Below, in pieces: positions 1 to 10,545 of a DNA stretch of 64,000 nt. The notes beneath the pieces were generated by a model. The model was not told the origin of the DNA. It did no database searches and saw nothing but the letters and a program-made list of their open reading frames with translations. Both the position numbers and the translations under genes were made by a program. Positions within the stretch are counted from its first letter, which is position 1. Each line of letters opens with the position of its first letter. Origin of the DNA: Streptomyces sindenensis (GTDB taxonomy: Bacteria; Actinomycetota; Actinomycetes; Streptomycetales; Streptomycetaceae); the NCBI RefSeq assembly GCF_014649035.1, contig NZ_BMSG01000012.1, positions 124,001 to 188,000 of the forward strand, in the 5' to 3' direction.

Positions 1-836
1 ACTCCGCCGTCGCCCTCCTCACCCTCACCACCGCCCGCTCCCGCTCCCTCCAGGGCGCCGAGCAACGCCTCGGCGCCGCCGTCCTGCGGATGCTCCTCGC
101 CGGCCAGCCCGACCACGCCCGGGCCGTCGCCGGAGACCTCTACGGCGACCTGCTCGACGCCCCGTTCCGGCTGATCATCGCCGAGGCCGCCGCGCCCGCC
201 GCACCCGAACCGCTCACCGAGGCCATGGAGGCCGCCGCCGCCCGTACCGGCGAGGCGCTCCTCCTGGTCCCCGAGGGCGAACGCGTCGTCGTGCTCGCCG
301 CCGACGGCGGAGCCGCCTGCGCCGCCTGCGCCGCCTACGCCGAGGCCCAGGACGACCGCGCCCCGCGCGAGGGCGGTGCCGAGGACGGCGACGTCGTGGT
401 GGGGCTCTCGGCCCCCGCCGGCCCGATCGCCGTCTCCGCCGCGTACAAGCAGGCCGAACAGGCCCTCTCCGTCGCCCGCCGCCGGGGCAGGGCCCTCGTC
501 GAGCACGAGGAGCTGGCCGCCGGTTCGGTCCTCCCGCTGCTCGCCGACGACGCCGTACGGGCCTTCGCCGACGGCATGCTCCGCGCCCTGCACGAGCACG
601 ACGCCAAGGGCCGCGGCGACCTCGTGGCCTCCCTGCGCGCCTGGCTCTCCCGCCACGGCCAGTGGGACGCCGCCGCCGCCGACCTGGGCGTGCACCGGCA
701 CACCCTGCGCTACCGGATGCGCCGGGTGGAGGAGATCCTCGGCCGCTCGCTGGACGACCCGGACGTCCGCATGGAGCTGTGGCTCGCCCTCAAGGCCACG
801 GCGGCGACCGCACCCGCCGAGGCCCCCGGAGGCTGA
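1..836 (+). CDS. PucR/CdaR-family transcriptional regulator, 3' part (5' end outside window)
   Basis: The reading frame is open from base 3, so only the last 277 residues are visible. The C-terminus (about bases 610–790) is a PucR-type helix-turn-helix: a leucine-rich helix followed by DLGVHRHTLRYRMRRVEEI, which closely matches the HTH_30 consensus. The middle part (VVVGLSAPAG, then AYKQAEQALSVARRRG) resembles the GGDEF-like sensory segment of CdaR/PucR proteins. Such regulators commonly control neighbouring nitrogen or purine/GABA catabolic genes. The next gene is a co-directional aldehyde dehydrogenase 204 bp downstream, so regulation of it is a reasonable inference. The effector cannot be predicted from what is visible. 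Confidence 0.85.
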   Translation, partial: SAVALLTLTTARSRSLQGAEQRLGAAVLRMLLAGQPDHARAVAGDLYGDLLDAPFRLIIAEAAAPAAPEPLTEAMEAAAARTGEALLLVPEGERVVVLAADGGAACAACAAYAEAQDDRAPREGGAEDGDVVVGLSAPAGPIAVSAAYKQAEQALSVARRRGRALVEHEELAAGSVLPLLADDAVRAFADGMLRALHEHDAKGRGDLVASLRAWLSRHGQWDAAAADLGVHRHTLRYRMRRVEEILGRSLDDPDVRMELWLALKATAATAPAEAPGG

Positions 837-1040
837 GCACCGCCCGTCGGGCGGGCGATCCGCGCCCCACCCCCACTCCTTCCGCCAAATCGGCGCACCC
901 GGCCCCCGCTCCGCTCCACGCCGGACAAACGCCCCGAGCGCCTGTCCGCCCTACCGTGGGACCACAGAGGGGAGCCTTCCGGGCGCCCACGACGAGACAC
1001 ACCCCCACCTCCTCACGACCTCCGAAGGGCCGGAACCTCC

Positions 1041-2486
1041 ATGACTTCGCCCCACGCCTTCTGGGTGGCCGGCCGCCGGGCCACCGGTGCCGACAGCTTC
1101 GACGTCACCAACCCGTACGACGGACGCCTCGTCGGGACCGTCAGCGTGCCGACCGACGCCCAGGTCGAGGAGGCCGTCGCCGCCGCCCACGCCGTACGCG
1201 ACGCGTTCGCCGCCACTCCGGCGCACGTTCGGGCCGCGGCCCTCGACCACGTCGTACGGCGGCTCATGGAGCGCACCGAGGAGATCGCCCAGCTGATCTC
1301 GGCGGAGAACGGCAAGCCGATCAAGTGGGCCCGCGGCGAGGTCGGCCGGGCCGTGTCCGTGTTCCGGTTCGCCGCCGAGGAGGCCCGCCGCTTCAACGGC
1401 GGCGAGGCTCAGCGGCTCGACACCGACCTCGGCGGCACCGGCCGCCTCGGGCTGACCCGGCGCTTCCCGCGCGGGGCCGTCCTCGGCATCGCGCCCTTCA
1501 ACTTCCCGCTGAACCTCAGCGCCCACAAGGTCGCCCCGGCCATCGCCGTCGGCGCCCCGATCATCCTCAAGCCGGCCCCGGCGACGCCGATCTCCTCGCT
1601 CATCCTCGGCGAGCTGCTGGCCGAGACCGACCTCCCGGCCGGCTCCTGGTCCGTCCTGACGGTCCCGAACGACAAGATGCCCGCCCTCGTCCAGGACGAG
1701 CGGCTGCCGGTCATCTCCTTCACCGGCTCGGGCCCGGTCGGCTACGCGATCATGGAGTCGGTGCCCCGCAAGCACTGCACCCTGGAGCTCGGCGGCAACG
1801 GCGCGGCGGTCGTCCTCGGCGACTACTCCTCGGAGGCGGACCTGGACTGGGCAGCGACCCGGATCGCCACCTTCTCCAACTACCAGGGCGGCCAGTCCTG
1901 CATCTCCGTGCAGCGCGTCATCGCCGACGCCTCGGTCTACGACCGCCTCGTCCCGAAGATCGTCGCCGCCGTCGAGGCCCTCGTCACCGGTGACCCGGCC
2001 GACGCCGCCACCGATGTCGGCCCCCTGGTCAGCGAGGACGCGGCCAAGCGCGTCGAATCCTGGGTCGACGAGGCCGTCCAGGGCGGCGCCGAACTGCTCA
2101 CCGGCGGCAAGCGCGACGGCGCCACCTACGCCCCGACCGTCCTCGCCTCCCTCCCCGACGACGTCACGCTCTCCTGCGAAGAGGTCTTCGGCCCGGTCAT
2201 GTCGATCCAGAAGGCCGACGGCGAGGCCGAGGCGTTCGCCGCCGTCAACTCCTCCAAGTACGGCCTCCAGGCAGGCGTCTTCACCCACGACCTCCAGACC
2301 GCCTTCCGCGCCCACCGGGCCCTGGAGGTCGGCGGCGTGATCATCGGCGACGTCCCCTCCTACCGCGCCGACCAGATGCCGTACGGCGGCGCCAAGCAGT
2401 CCGGCGTCGGCCGCGAGGGCGTCCGCTACGCCATGGACGACTACACCTACGAGCGCGTCCTGGTCCTCACCGGCCTCGCCCTGTAA
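1041..2486 (+). CDS. NAD(P)-dependent aldehyde dehydrogenase
   Basis: The 481-aa product has the full aldehyde dehydrogenase fold. The oxyanion/cofactor motif APFNFPLN has Asn at about residue 154, the nucleotide loop is FTGSGPVGY, the general base lies in LELGGN (Glu249), and the catalytic cysteine is in YQGGQSC (Cys287). It oxidises an aldehyde to a carboxylate through a thioester intermediate in the cytosol. Length and motifs fit the succinate-semialdehyde/glyceraldehyde-phosphate-like branch, but substrate cannot be assigned. ATG 1041 follows a GGAACCTCC-type spacer after GAAGGG and gives the conserved N-terminus. A PucR-type regulator lies upstream. Confidence 0.93.
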   Translation: MTSPHAFWVAGRRATGADSFDVTNPYDGRLVGTVSVPTDAQVEEAVAAAHAVRDAFAATPAHVRAAALDHVVRRLMERTEEIAQLISAENGKPIKWARGEVGRAVSVFRFAAEEARRFNGGEAQRLDTDLGGTGRLGLTRRFPRGAVLGIAPFNFPLNLSAHKVAPAIAVGAPIILKPAPATPISSLILGELLAETDLPAGSWSVLTVPNDKMPALVQDERLPVISFTGSGPVGYAIMESVPRKHCTLELGGNGAAVVLGDYSSEADLDWAATRIATFSNYQGGQSCISVQRVIADASVYDRLVPKIVAAVEALVTGDPADAATDVGPLVSEDAAKRVESWVDEAVQGGAELLTGGKRDGATYAPTVLASLPDDVTLSCEEVFGPVMSIQKADGEAEAFAAVNSSKYGLQAGVFTHDLQTAFRAHRALEVGGVIIGDVPSYRADQMPYGGAKQSGVGREGVRYAMDDYTYERVLVLTGLAL

Positions 2487-2646
2487 CACCCCGGACGCCC
2501 CTCGCCCGCGCCCCCGCCTGCGCAGTGGGTGCGGGCGGGCGCGCGAGAAGGAGCGGTCTGAGCCCACTGTGCGGGGGCCCAGGCCGCTCCTGTCTCTTCC
2601 GGGGCCCCACGGGTCCGTGAAGCGGCACGCCTGCCGCGATCGGCCG

Positions 2647-2937
2647 TCAGCCGAGGACCAGGAACACGGTGCTCACCACCAGCACGAGAAGGCCGAGGGC
2701 GGACACGAACCCTCCCCAGATCCGCACGAGCCGCCGCTGCCGAAGGGCAGAACGGTAGAAGTGCATCTGCGGATGTTCGCATCCCCGCCGGGCGTAGCGC
2801 CGCAGAAGCCCCGGCTCCGCGTAGGCCGGGTTCAGCAGAACCTCCACGGCCCACCGGGCCGCCCCGCGGTGGTCGGTCGCCAGCGCGAGGCCGGCCAGGA
2901 ACACCGCGCTGCCCAGCAGCGGCGGGATCAGGGACAT
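2647..2937 (-). CDS. small two-pass membrane protein, unknown function
   Basis: A 96-aa product. The ATG at 2937 is chosen over an upstream in-frame start at 3039 because GGAGG sits seven bases before it. An N-terminal hydrophobic segment (LLGSAVFLAGLALA) and a C-terminal one (WGGFVSALGLLVLVVSTVFLVL) flank a basic, arginine-rich cytosolic-type linker. No family is recognised. It is transcribed divergently from the acyl-CoA dehydrogenase, with 173 bp between the starts that must hold both promoters. Confidence 0.65.
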   Translation of the reverse strand: MSLIPPLLGSAVFLAGLALATDHRGAARWAVEVLLNPAYAEPGLLRRYARRGCEHPQMHFYRSALRQRRLVRIWGGFVSALGLLVLVVSTVFLVLG

Positions 2938-3110
2938 GCGGCGGCCTCCAGTGTGCGTGGAGGACGCACAGTACGCACGGCGAACCTCCGCCCGGGAGAC
3001 CCACCTCGTGCGCGGGGGCTGGTGCGGGTGCCGAACCACCGGTACACGGGTTACATACGGACCAGAGCAGCCCAGTAGCAGCAGCGACGAGCGGCGAGGT
3101 GAGGTCCCTC

Positions 3111-5066
3111 ATGTCCGCACCACACAACACCCCCCAGGTCCCCAGAGCCCCCAAGGTCACCGAACGGGAAGCGCGCCGGGTCGCCGAAGCCGCCCGGGAG
3201 CAGGACTGGCGCAAGCCCAGCTTCGCCAAGGAGCTGTTCCTGGGGCGCTTCCGGCTCGACCTGATCCATCCGCACCCCCTGCCGCCGCCCGACGACATAC
3301 GGCGCGGCGAGGAGTTCCTGGCGCGGCTGGGGGCGTTCTGCGAGACGCACATCGACAGCGCCCGGATCGAGCGCGAGGCGCGGATCCCGGACGAGGTGAT
3401 CAGCGGGCTGAAGGAACTCGGCGCCCTCGGGATGAAGATCGAGACCAAGTACGGCGGGCTCGGACTCACCCAGGTGTACTACAACAAGGCGCTCGCCCTC
3501 GTCGGCTCCGCCAGCCCCGCCATCGGCGCGCTGCTCTCCGCGCATCAGTCGATCGGCGTACCGCAGCCCCTGAAGATCTTCGGCACCCAGGAGCAGAAGG
3601 ACGTCTACCTGCCCCGGCTGGCCACCACCGACATCTCCGCCTTCCTGCTGACCGAGCCGGACGTCGGCTCCGACCCGGCCCGCCTCGCCACCACCGCCGT
3701 GCCCGACGGGCCGGACTACGTCCTCGACGGGGTGAAGCTCTGGACCACCAACGGCGTCGTCGCCGATCTCCTCGTGGTGATGGCGCGCGTGCCCGCGTCC
3801 GAGGGCCATCCGGGCGGCATCACCGCGTTCGTCGTCGAGGCCGACGCCCCCGGCGTGACCGTGGAGCACCGCAACGCCTTCATGGGCCTGCGCGGCATCG
3901 AGAACGGCGTCACCCGCTTCCACGGCGTCCGGGTCCCCGGGGCCTGCCGGATCGGACCCGAGGGGGCCGGGCTGAAGATCGCCCTGACCACCCTCAACAC
4001 CGGCCGCCTCTCGCTGCCCGCGATGTGCGTCGGCGTCGGCAAGTGGTCGCTGAAGATCGCCCGCGAATGGTCCGCCGTACGCGAGCAGTGGGGCCGGCCC
4101 GTCGCCGAGCACGAGGCGGTCGGCTCGAAGATCTCCTTCATCGCGGCCACCACCTTCGCCCTGGAGGCCGTCGTCGACCTCTCCTCGCAGATGGCCGACG
4201 AGGACCGCAACGACATCCGCATCGAGGCCGCCCTCGCCAAGCTGTACGGCTCCGAGATGGGCTGGCTGATCGCCGACGAGCTGGTGCAGATCCGCGGCGG
4301 GCGCGGATTCGAGACCGCCGAGTCGCTGGCCGCCCGCGGGGAACGGGCCGTCCCGGCCGAGCAGATGCTCCGCGACATGCGCATCAACCGGATCTTCGAG
4401 GGCTCCACCGAGATCATGCACCTGCTGATCGCCCGCGAGGCCGTCGACGCCCACCTCAAGGTCGCGGGCGACCTCATCGACCCCGACAAGCCGCTCTCCG
4501 CCAAGGCGAAGGCGGGCGCCGACGCCGCCGGGTTCTACGCCCGCTGGCTGCCCCGGCTCGTCACCGGGGCCGGGCAGCTGCCCCGTACGTACGGTGAGTT
4601 CCACCCGACCGGCCACCGCGACCTCTCCGGGCACCTCCGGTACGTCGAGCGGAGCTCGCGCAAGCTCGCCCGGTCCACCTTCTACGCCATGTCCCGCTGG
4701 CAGGGCCGGATGGAGACCAAACAGGGCTTCCTCGGCCGGATCGTCGACATCGGCGCCGAACTCTTCGCCATGAGCGCCGCCTGCGTCCGCGCCGAGCATC
4801 TGCGCGGGGCGGGGGAGCACGGGCGTGAGGCGTACCAGCTCGCCGACGCCTTCTGCCGGCAGGCCCGCATCCGGGTCGAGGAGCTGTTCACCCGCCTGTG
4901 GTCCAACACCGACGACCTCGACCGGCGCGTGGTCGACGGCGTCCTGTCGGGGACGTACACCTGGCTGGAGGAAGGCGTCATCGACCCCAGCGGCGAAGGC
5001 CCCTGGATCGCGGACGCCACCCCGGGCCCCTCCGTCCGGGAGAACCAGCACCGGCCGCTGCGCTAG
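3111..5066 (+). CDS. acyl-CoA dehydrogenase, long (VLCAD/ACAD9-like) form
   Basis: A 651-aa FAD-dependent acyl-CoA dehydrogenase, longer than the usual 380–400 aa. It has an N-terminal helical domain, the middle-domain signature FLLTEPDVGSDPA with LWTTNG, and the C-terminal motif IFEGSTEIMHL, whose Glu corresponds to the catalytic base position of VLCAD-type enzymes. An extra helical C-terminal domain of about 170 residues resembles that of VLCAD/ACAD9. It would catalyse alpha,beta-dehydrogenation of acyl-CoA in beta-oxidation. ATG 3111 is preferred over GTG 3099 because GAGGTGAGG lies just upstream of the ATG. A long imperfect hairpin follows the gene. Confidence 0.9.
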   Translation: MSAPHNTPQVPRAPKVTEREARRVAEAAREQDWRKPSFAKELFLGRFRLDLIHPHPLPPPDDIRRGEEFLARLGAFCETHIDSARIEREARIPDEVISGLKELGALGMKIETKYGGLGLTQVYYNKALALVGSASPAIGALLSAHQSIGVPQPLKIFGTQEQKDVYLPRLATTDISAFLLTEPDVGSDPARLATTAVPDGPDYVLDGVKLWTTNGVVADLLVVMARVPASEGHPGGITAFVVEADAPGVTVEHRNAFMGLRGIENGVTRFHGVRVPGACRIGPEGAGLKIALTTLNTGRLSLPAMCVGVGKWSLKIAREWSAVREQWGRPVAEHEAVGSKISFIAATTFALEAVVDLSSQMADEDRNDIRIEAALAKLYGSEMGWLIADELVQIRGGRGFETAESLAARGERAVPAEQMLRDMRINRIFEGSTEIMHLLIAREAVDAHLKVAGDLIDPDKPLSAKAKAGADAAGFYARWLPRLVTGAGQLPRTYGEFHPTGHRDLSGHLRYVERSSRKLARSTFYAMSRWQGRMETKQGFLGRIVDIGAELFAMSAACVRAEHLRGAGEHGREAYQLADAFCRQARIRVEELFTRLWSNTDDLDRRVVDGVLSGTYTWLEEGVIDPSGEGPWIADATPGPSVRENQHRPLR

Positions 5067-5078
5067 CGACCCGCCGTA

Positions 5079-5145
5079 CGGGGTGTGCCGGGTGCGCCCA
5101 CCGCGCCCCCGGCGCCCACCGCGTCCACGCACCGGACACACCCCG
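5079..5145 (+). terminator. long imperfect hairpin after the acyl-CoA dehydrogenase
   Basis: CGGGGTGTG at 5079 pairs with CACACCCCG ending at 5145, and the stem continues with GGTGCG/CGCACC around a small internal mismatch. The C-rich loop can pair further. No U-tract follows, as is common for actinobacterial terminators. It lies between the acyl-CoA dehydrogenase stop and the start of the EPSP synthase-like gene, so it probably separates the two transcription units. Confidence 0.5.
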
Positions 5146-5170
5146 CCCGGCCCGCCCGTCCCGGGGCAGG

Positions 5171-6421
5171 ATGAGCGCCGTGACCGTCATCGACATCCCC
5201 GGCTCCAAGTCCGTCACCGCCCGCGCCCTCTTCCTGGCCGCAGCGGCCGACGGGACCACCACCCTGCTGCGGCCACTGCGCTCCGACGACACCGAGGGCT
5301 TCGCCGAAGGGTTGAGGAACCTCGGTTACGCGGTCGAGCAGGAGGCCGGCCGCTGGCGCGTGCAGGGGCGCCCGGCCGGGCCCGCCGCCACCGAAGCCGA
5401 CGTCTACTGCCGCGACGGCGCGACCACCGCCCGCTTCCTGCCCACCCTCGTCGCGGCCGCCGCCTCCGGCACGTACCGCTTCGACGCCTCCCCCCAGATG
5501 CGCCGCCGCCCGCTCGCCCCGCTCACCCGGGCCCTCACCGCCCTCGGCGTCGACCTGCGCCACGGGGGAGCGGAAGGGCACCACCCGCTGACCGTGCGCG
5601 CCGCCGGGATCGAGGGCGGCGAACTTACCCTGGACGCGGGCGAGTCGTCCCAGTACCTCACCGCCCTGCTGATGCTCGGACCGCTCACCGCGAAGGGCCT
5701 GCGCATCGAGGTCACCGAGCTGGTCTCCGCCCCGTACGTCGAGATCACCCTCGCGATGATGCGCGACTTCGGCGTGGAGGTGGAGCGGGAGGGGAACACC
5801 TACACCGTCCCTCCCGGCGGCTACCGGGCCACCACCTACGCCGTCGAGCCCGACGCCTCCACCGCCAGCTACTTCTTCGCCGCCGCCGCCCTCACCGGCC
5901 GTGAGGTCACCGTCCCCGGCCTCGGCACCGGCGCGCTCCAGGGAGACCTGCGCTTCGTCGACGTCCTGCGGGACATGGGGGCCGCCGTCGACGTCGGCCC
6001 CGACGCCACCACCGTCCGCTCCACCGGCCGGCTGCGCGGGATCACCGTCAACATGCGCGACATCTCCGACACCATGCCGACCCTCGCCGCCATCGCGCCG
6101 TACGCGGACGGGCCCGTCGTCATCGAGGACGTCGCCAACACCCGGGTCAAGGAGTGCGACCGGCTGGAGGCGTGCGCCGGGAACCTGCGCGCCATGGGCA
6201 TCACCGTCCACACCGGCCCGGACCGGATCGAGATCCACCCCGGCACGCCGAAGCCCACCGAGATCGCCACCCACGGCGACCACCGGATCGTGATGTCCTT
6301 CGCCGTCGCCGGACTGCGCACACCCGGCCTGACCTACGACGATCCCGGCTGCGTACGCAAGACGTTCCCGCGCTTCCACGAGGTGTTCGCGGACTTCGCG
6401 CACGGTCTCCAGGGGCGCTGA
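5171..6421 (+). CDS. aroA: 3-phosphoshikimate 1-carboxyvinyltransferase (EPSP synthase)-like protein
   Basis: 416 aa with the EPSP synthase core. PGSKSVTARA carries the phosphate-binding Lys/Ser/Arg, LRSDDT and SSQYLTALLML follow (Ser-Ser-Gln shikimate loop), then DISDTMPTLA with the catalytic Asp, RVKECDR (Lys-Glu…Arg) and GDHRIVM. It should transfer enolpyruvyl from PEP to shikimate-3-phosphate. One oddity is that the PEP/glyphosate loop, usually NAGTAMRP in E. coli, reads DGATTARF here (residues 82–89), with Ala84 where E. coli has Gly96. ATG 5171 follows GGGGCAGG. Streptomycetes often carry more than one EPSP synthase, so this may be a paralogue rather than the sole shikimate-pathway enzyme. 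Confidence 0.87.
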   Translation: MSAVTVIDIPGSKSVTARALFLAAAADGTTTLLRPLRSDDTEGFAEGLRNLGYAVEQEAGRWRVQGRPAGPAATEADVYCRDGATTARFLPTLVAAAASGTYRFDASPQMRRRPLAPLTRALTALGVDLRHGGAEGHHPLTVRAAGIEGGELTLDAGESSQYLTALLMLGPLTAKGLRIEVTELVSAPYVEITLAMMRDFGVEVEREGNTYTVPPGGYRATTYAVEPDASTASYFFAAAALTGREVTVPGLGTGALQGDLRFVDVLRDMGAAVDVGPDATTVRSTGRLRGITVNMRDISDTMPTLAAIAPYADGPVVIEDVANTRVKECDRLEACAGNLRAMGITVHTGPDRIEIHPGTPKPTEIATHGDHRIVMSFAVAGLRTPGLTYDDPGCVRKTFPRFHEVFADFAHGLQGR

Positions 6422-6483
6422 CCGGGGGCGCGGGTACCACTCACCGGGACGCGCCGTCCCCGCCCGCGGCCGGAGCGGCAACA

Positions 6484-7746
6484 ATGGGGGGCATGAGCGA
6501 CAGCCCCGCCCCCCTCGCCGATCCGCATCTCCTCTTCGACGCCGCGGACGGCCGCCGGGATCTCGTGATCCTCGGGTCCACCGGGTCCATCGGCACCCAG
6601 GCCATCGACCTGGTCCTGCGCAACCCCGACCGCTTCCGGGTCACCGCGCTCTCGGCCGCCGGCGGCCGGGTCGCCCTGCTGGCCGAGCAGGCCCGCCGAC
6701 TGCGCGTGAACACGGTCGCCGTCGCCGCCGAGGACGCGGTCCCCGCCCTGCGCGAGGCCCTGCGCGACCAGTACGGGGCCGGCGAGCCGCTCCCCGAGAT
6801 CCTCGCCGGACCCGACGCGGCCACCACCCTCGCCGCGAGCGCCTGCCACACCGTGCTCAACGGCATCACCGGCTCCATCGGGCTCGCCCCGACCCTCGCT
6901 GCGCTGCAGGCGGGCCGCACGCTCGCCCTCGCCAACAAGGAGTCGCTGATCGTCGGCGGCCCGCTGGTGAAGGCGCTCGCCGCCCCCGGCCAGATCATCC
7001 CGGTCGACTCCGAGCACGCCGCGCTCTTCCAGGCGCTGGCCGCCGGCACCCGCGCCGACGTCCGCAAACTCGTCGTCACCGCCTCCGGCGGACCCTTCCG
7101 GGGCCGTACGCGCGAGGAGCTGGCCGACGTCACCCGCGAGCAGGCCCTCGCCCACCCGACCTGGGCCATGGGGCCGGTCATCACCATCAACTCCGCGACC
7201 CTGGTCAACAAGGGACTCGAGGTCATCGAGGCGCACCTCCTCTACGACATCCCGTTCGACCGCATCGAGGTCGTCGTCCACCCGCAGTCCTACGTGCACT
7301 CGATGGTGGAATTCAGCGACGGCTCCACCCTGGCCCAGGCCACCCCGCCGGACATGGGCGGCCCCATCGCCATCGGCCTCGGCTGGCCCCAGCGGGTCCC
7401 GGACGCGGCCCCCGCCTTCGACTGGTCCAAGGCCTCCACCTGGGAGTTCTTCCCGCTGGACACCGAAGCCTTCCCGGCCGTCGGTCTCGCCCGGCACGTC
7501 GGCGGGCTCGGCGGCACCGCGCCCGCCGTATTCAACGCGGCCAACGAGGAATGCGTCGACGCGTTCCTCGCCGGACAGCTGCCCTTCAACGGAATCATGG
7601 ATACGGTCACGGCTGTGGTGTCCGAACACGGCACCCCCGCCCCGGGAACCTCGCTCAGCGTCGCGGACGTCCTCGAAGCGGAAACCTGGGCCCGCGCACG
7701 GGCCCGGGAACTCTCGGCGAAAGCGACAGCGGAGGCGCGCGCATGA
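6484..7746 (+). CDS. dxr: 1-deoxy-D-xylulose 5-phosphate reductoisomerase
   Basis: A 420-aa enzyme of the MEP isoprenoid pathway, converting DXP to MEP with NADPH and a divalent metal. Visible motifs are the Rossmann loop GSTGSIGTQAIDL, ALANKESLIVGG, the metal-binding DSEHAALFQ and the active-site lid region PTWAMG. ATG 6484 has GGAG eight bases upstream; the in-frame ATG at 6493 (MSDSPAP…) is a possible alternative and is nearer the usual N-terminus of the family. The stop codon overlaps the start of the next gene (ATGA), so it is translationally coupled to the site-2 protease. ispG follows, making a MEP-pathway cluster. Confidence 0.96.
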   Translation: MGGMSDSPAPLADPHLLFDAADGRRDLVILGSTGSIGTQAIDLVLRNPDRFRVTALSAAGGRVALLAEQARRLRVNTVAVAAEDAVPALREALRDQYGAGEPLPEILAGPDAATTLAASACHTVLNGITGSIGLAPTLAALQAGRTLALANKESLIVGGPLVKALAAPGQIIPVDSEHAALFQALAAGTRADVRKLVVTASGGPFRGRTREELADVTREQALAHPTWAMGPVITINSATLVNKGLEVIEAHLLYDIPFDRIEVVVHPQSYVHSMVEFSDGSTLAQATPPDMGGPIAIGLGWPQRVPDAAPAFDWSKASTWEFFPLDTEAFPAVGLARHVGGLGGTAPAVFNAANEECVDAFLAGQLPFNGIMDTVTAVVSEHGTPAPGTSLSVADVLEAETWARARARELSAKATAEARA

Positions 7747-9053
7747 GTCTGACCTCGATCCTGCTGACGGTCCTGGGGATCGCCGTCTTCGTCGTGGGCC
7801 TGCTCTTCTCCATCGCCTGGCACGAGCTGGGCCACCTCTCCACGGCCAAGATGTTCGGCATCCGGGTCCCGCAGTACATGGTCGGCTTCGGCCCCACGCT
7901 CTGGTCGAGGAAGAAGGGCGACACCGAGTACGGCATCAAGGCCATCCCGGCCGGCGGCTACATCCGCATGATCGGGATGTTCCCGCCGGGCCCCGACGGC
8001 CGCCTCGAAGCCCGCTCCACCTCACCGTGGCGCGGCATGATCGAGGACGCCCGCTCCGCCGCCTTCGAGGAACTGGAGCCGGGCGACGAGAAGCGCCTCT
8101 TCTACACGCGCAAGCCGTGGAAGCGCGTCATCGTCATGTTCGCCGGCCCCTTCATGAACCTGGTCCTCGCGGTCGCCATCTTCATGGGCGTCGCGATGAC
8201 CTTCGGCTTCCAGACCCAGACCACCGAGGTCGGCGGCGTCCAGAAGTGCGTGATCGCGCAGAGCGAGAAGCGCCAGAAGTGCGAGCCGGAGGACCCCGTC
8301 TCGCCGGCCAAGAAGGCCGGGCTCCGCGAGGGGGACAAGATCGTCGCCTTCGCCGGCGCCGAGGTCGACGACTGGGCGACGCTCTCGGACCGCATCCGCG
8401 AGACGATCGGCCCCGCCACCATCGTCGTCGAACGCGACGGCAAGGACGTCACGCTCAACGCCGTCCTGCTCAAGAACAACGTCGCCAAGAAGGACGGCAA
8501 CGGCGAGGTCATCCCGAAGGAGTTCGTCGAGGCGGGCTACCTCGGCTTCGCCGCGAAGACCGAGATCGTGCCGCTCTCCTTCGGCGACTCCGTCGTCCGC
8601 ATGGGCGACATGATCGAGAACGGCGTCGACTCCATCATCGCCCTGCCCTCCAAGATCCCCGCCCTCTGGGACGCCGCCTTCAGCGACGGCGAACGGGCCG
8701 ACGACTCGCCGGTCGGCGTGGTGGGCGCGGCCCGGATCGGCGGCGAGGTGATGAACCTCGACATCCCGGCGCAGAACCAGGTCGCGATGATGCTGTTCCT
8801 GCTCGCGGGCTTCAACCTCTCGCTGTTCCTGTTCAACATGCTTCCGCTGCTCCCGCTGGACGGCGGGCACATCGCGGGCGCGCTGTGGGAGTCCCTGCGG
8901 CGCAATCTGGCCAAGGTCTTCCGGCGCCCCGACCCGGGCCCGTTCGACGTGGCCCGGCTGATGCCGGTCGCCTATGTGGTCGCCGGACTCTTCATCTGCT
9001 TCACCCTGCTGGTCCTGGTGGCCGACATCGTGAACCCGGTGAAAATCAGCTGA
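7743..9053 (+). CDS. RIP (site-2-type) zinc metalloprotease with PDZ domain, RseP-like
   Basis: A 436-aa intramembrane protease. The first transmembrane segment contains the zinc motif HELGH (His27, Glu28, His31). A PDZ-like region follows around KAGLREGDKIVAFAG, and the second half of the active site is LLPLDGGHIAG near residue 376. A final hydrophobic helix (YVVAGLFICFTLLVLVADIV) ends the protein. The family releases anti-sigma factors or trims signal peptides within the membrane. The start overlaps the dxr stop by ATGA. The position between dxr and ispG is conserved in actinobacteria, but the substrate in this organism is not evident. Confidence 0.93.
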   Translation: MSLTSILLTVLGIAVFVVGLLFSIAWHELGHLSTAKMFGIRVPQYMVGFGPTLWSRKKGDTEYGIKAIPAGGYIRMIGMFPPGPDGRLEARSTSPWRGMIEDARSAAFEELEPGDEKRLFYTRKPWKRVIVMFAGPFMNLVLAVAIFMGVAMTFGFQTQTTEVGGVQKCVIAQSEKRQKCEPEDPVSPAKKAGLREGDKIVAFAGAEVDDWATLSDRIRETIGPATIVVERDGKDVTLNAVLLKNNVAKKDGNGEVIPKEFVEAGYLGFAAKTEIVPLSFGDSVVRMGDMIENGVDSIIALPSKIPALWDAAFSDGERADDSPVGVVGAARIGGEVMNLDIPAQNQVAMMLFLLAGFNLSLFLFNMLPLLPLDGGHIAGALWESLRRNLAKVFRRPDPGPFDVARLMPVAYVVAGLFICFTLLVLVADIVNPVKIS

Positions 9054-9235
9054 CCGCCCCTCGCACCCCTCGTGCCCCACAGGTATCGGCCGGGCACACA
9101 CGTCGTGTCCGGCCGGTCACCGAGGGGTGGACATGTCGACACGGGTGCGTCCGCCCGGGCTCCGGTGCCGTAACCTCGAAGCCTGGAGCCCGCCGATCTC
9201 GGGACCTTGATCCACACCTTGGGGATGCACAGCGC

Positions 9236-10393
<1,158 letters not shown>

Positions 10394-10417
10394 CCCGCAC
10401 CTCTGCGCATGATCACC

Positions 10418-10446
10418 GCCCCGCCGGGCACACGGTCCGGCGGGGC
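10418..10446 (+). terminator. hairpin terminator after ispG
   Basis: A perfect 10-bp stem, GCCCCGCCGG (10418–10427) with CCGGCGGGGC (10437–10446), around a 9-nt loop. It starts 25 bp after the ispG stop. There is no U-tract, which is usual for streptomycetes. Confidence 0.75.
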
Positions 10447-10545
10447 GCCGGCGTCGGCGGGGACCGTCTCCCGGACTCGAGCGGTGTTCGACGGGTTTGT
10501 CGGTTACAGTGCGGAAATCAGCAGACCGTATGGTGAGGCCCCCTC

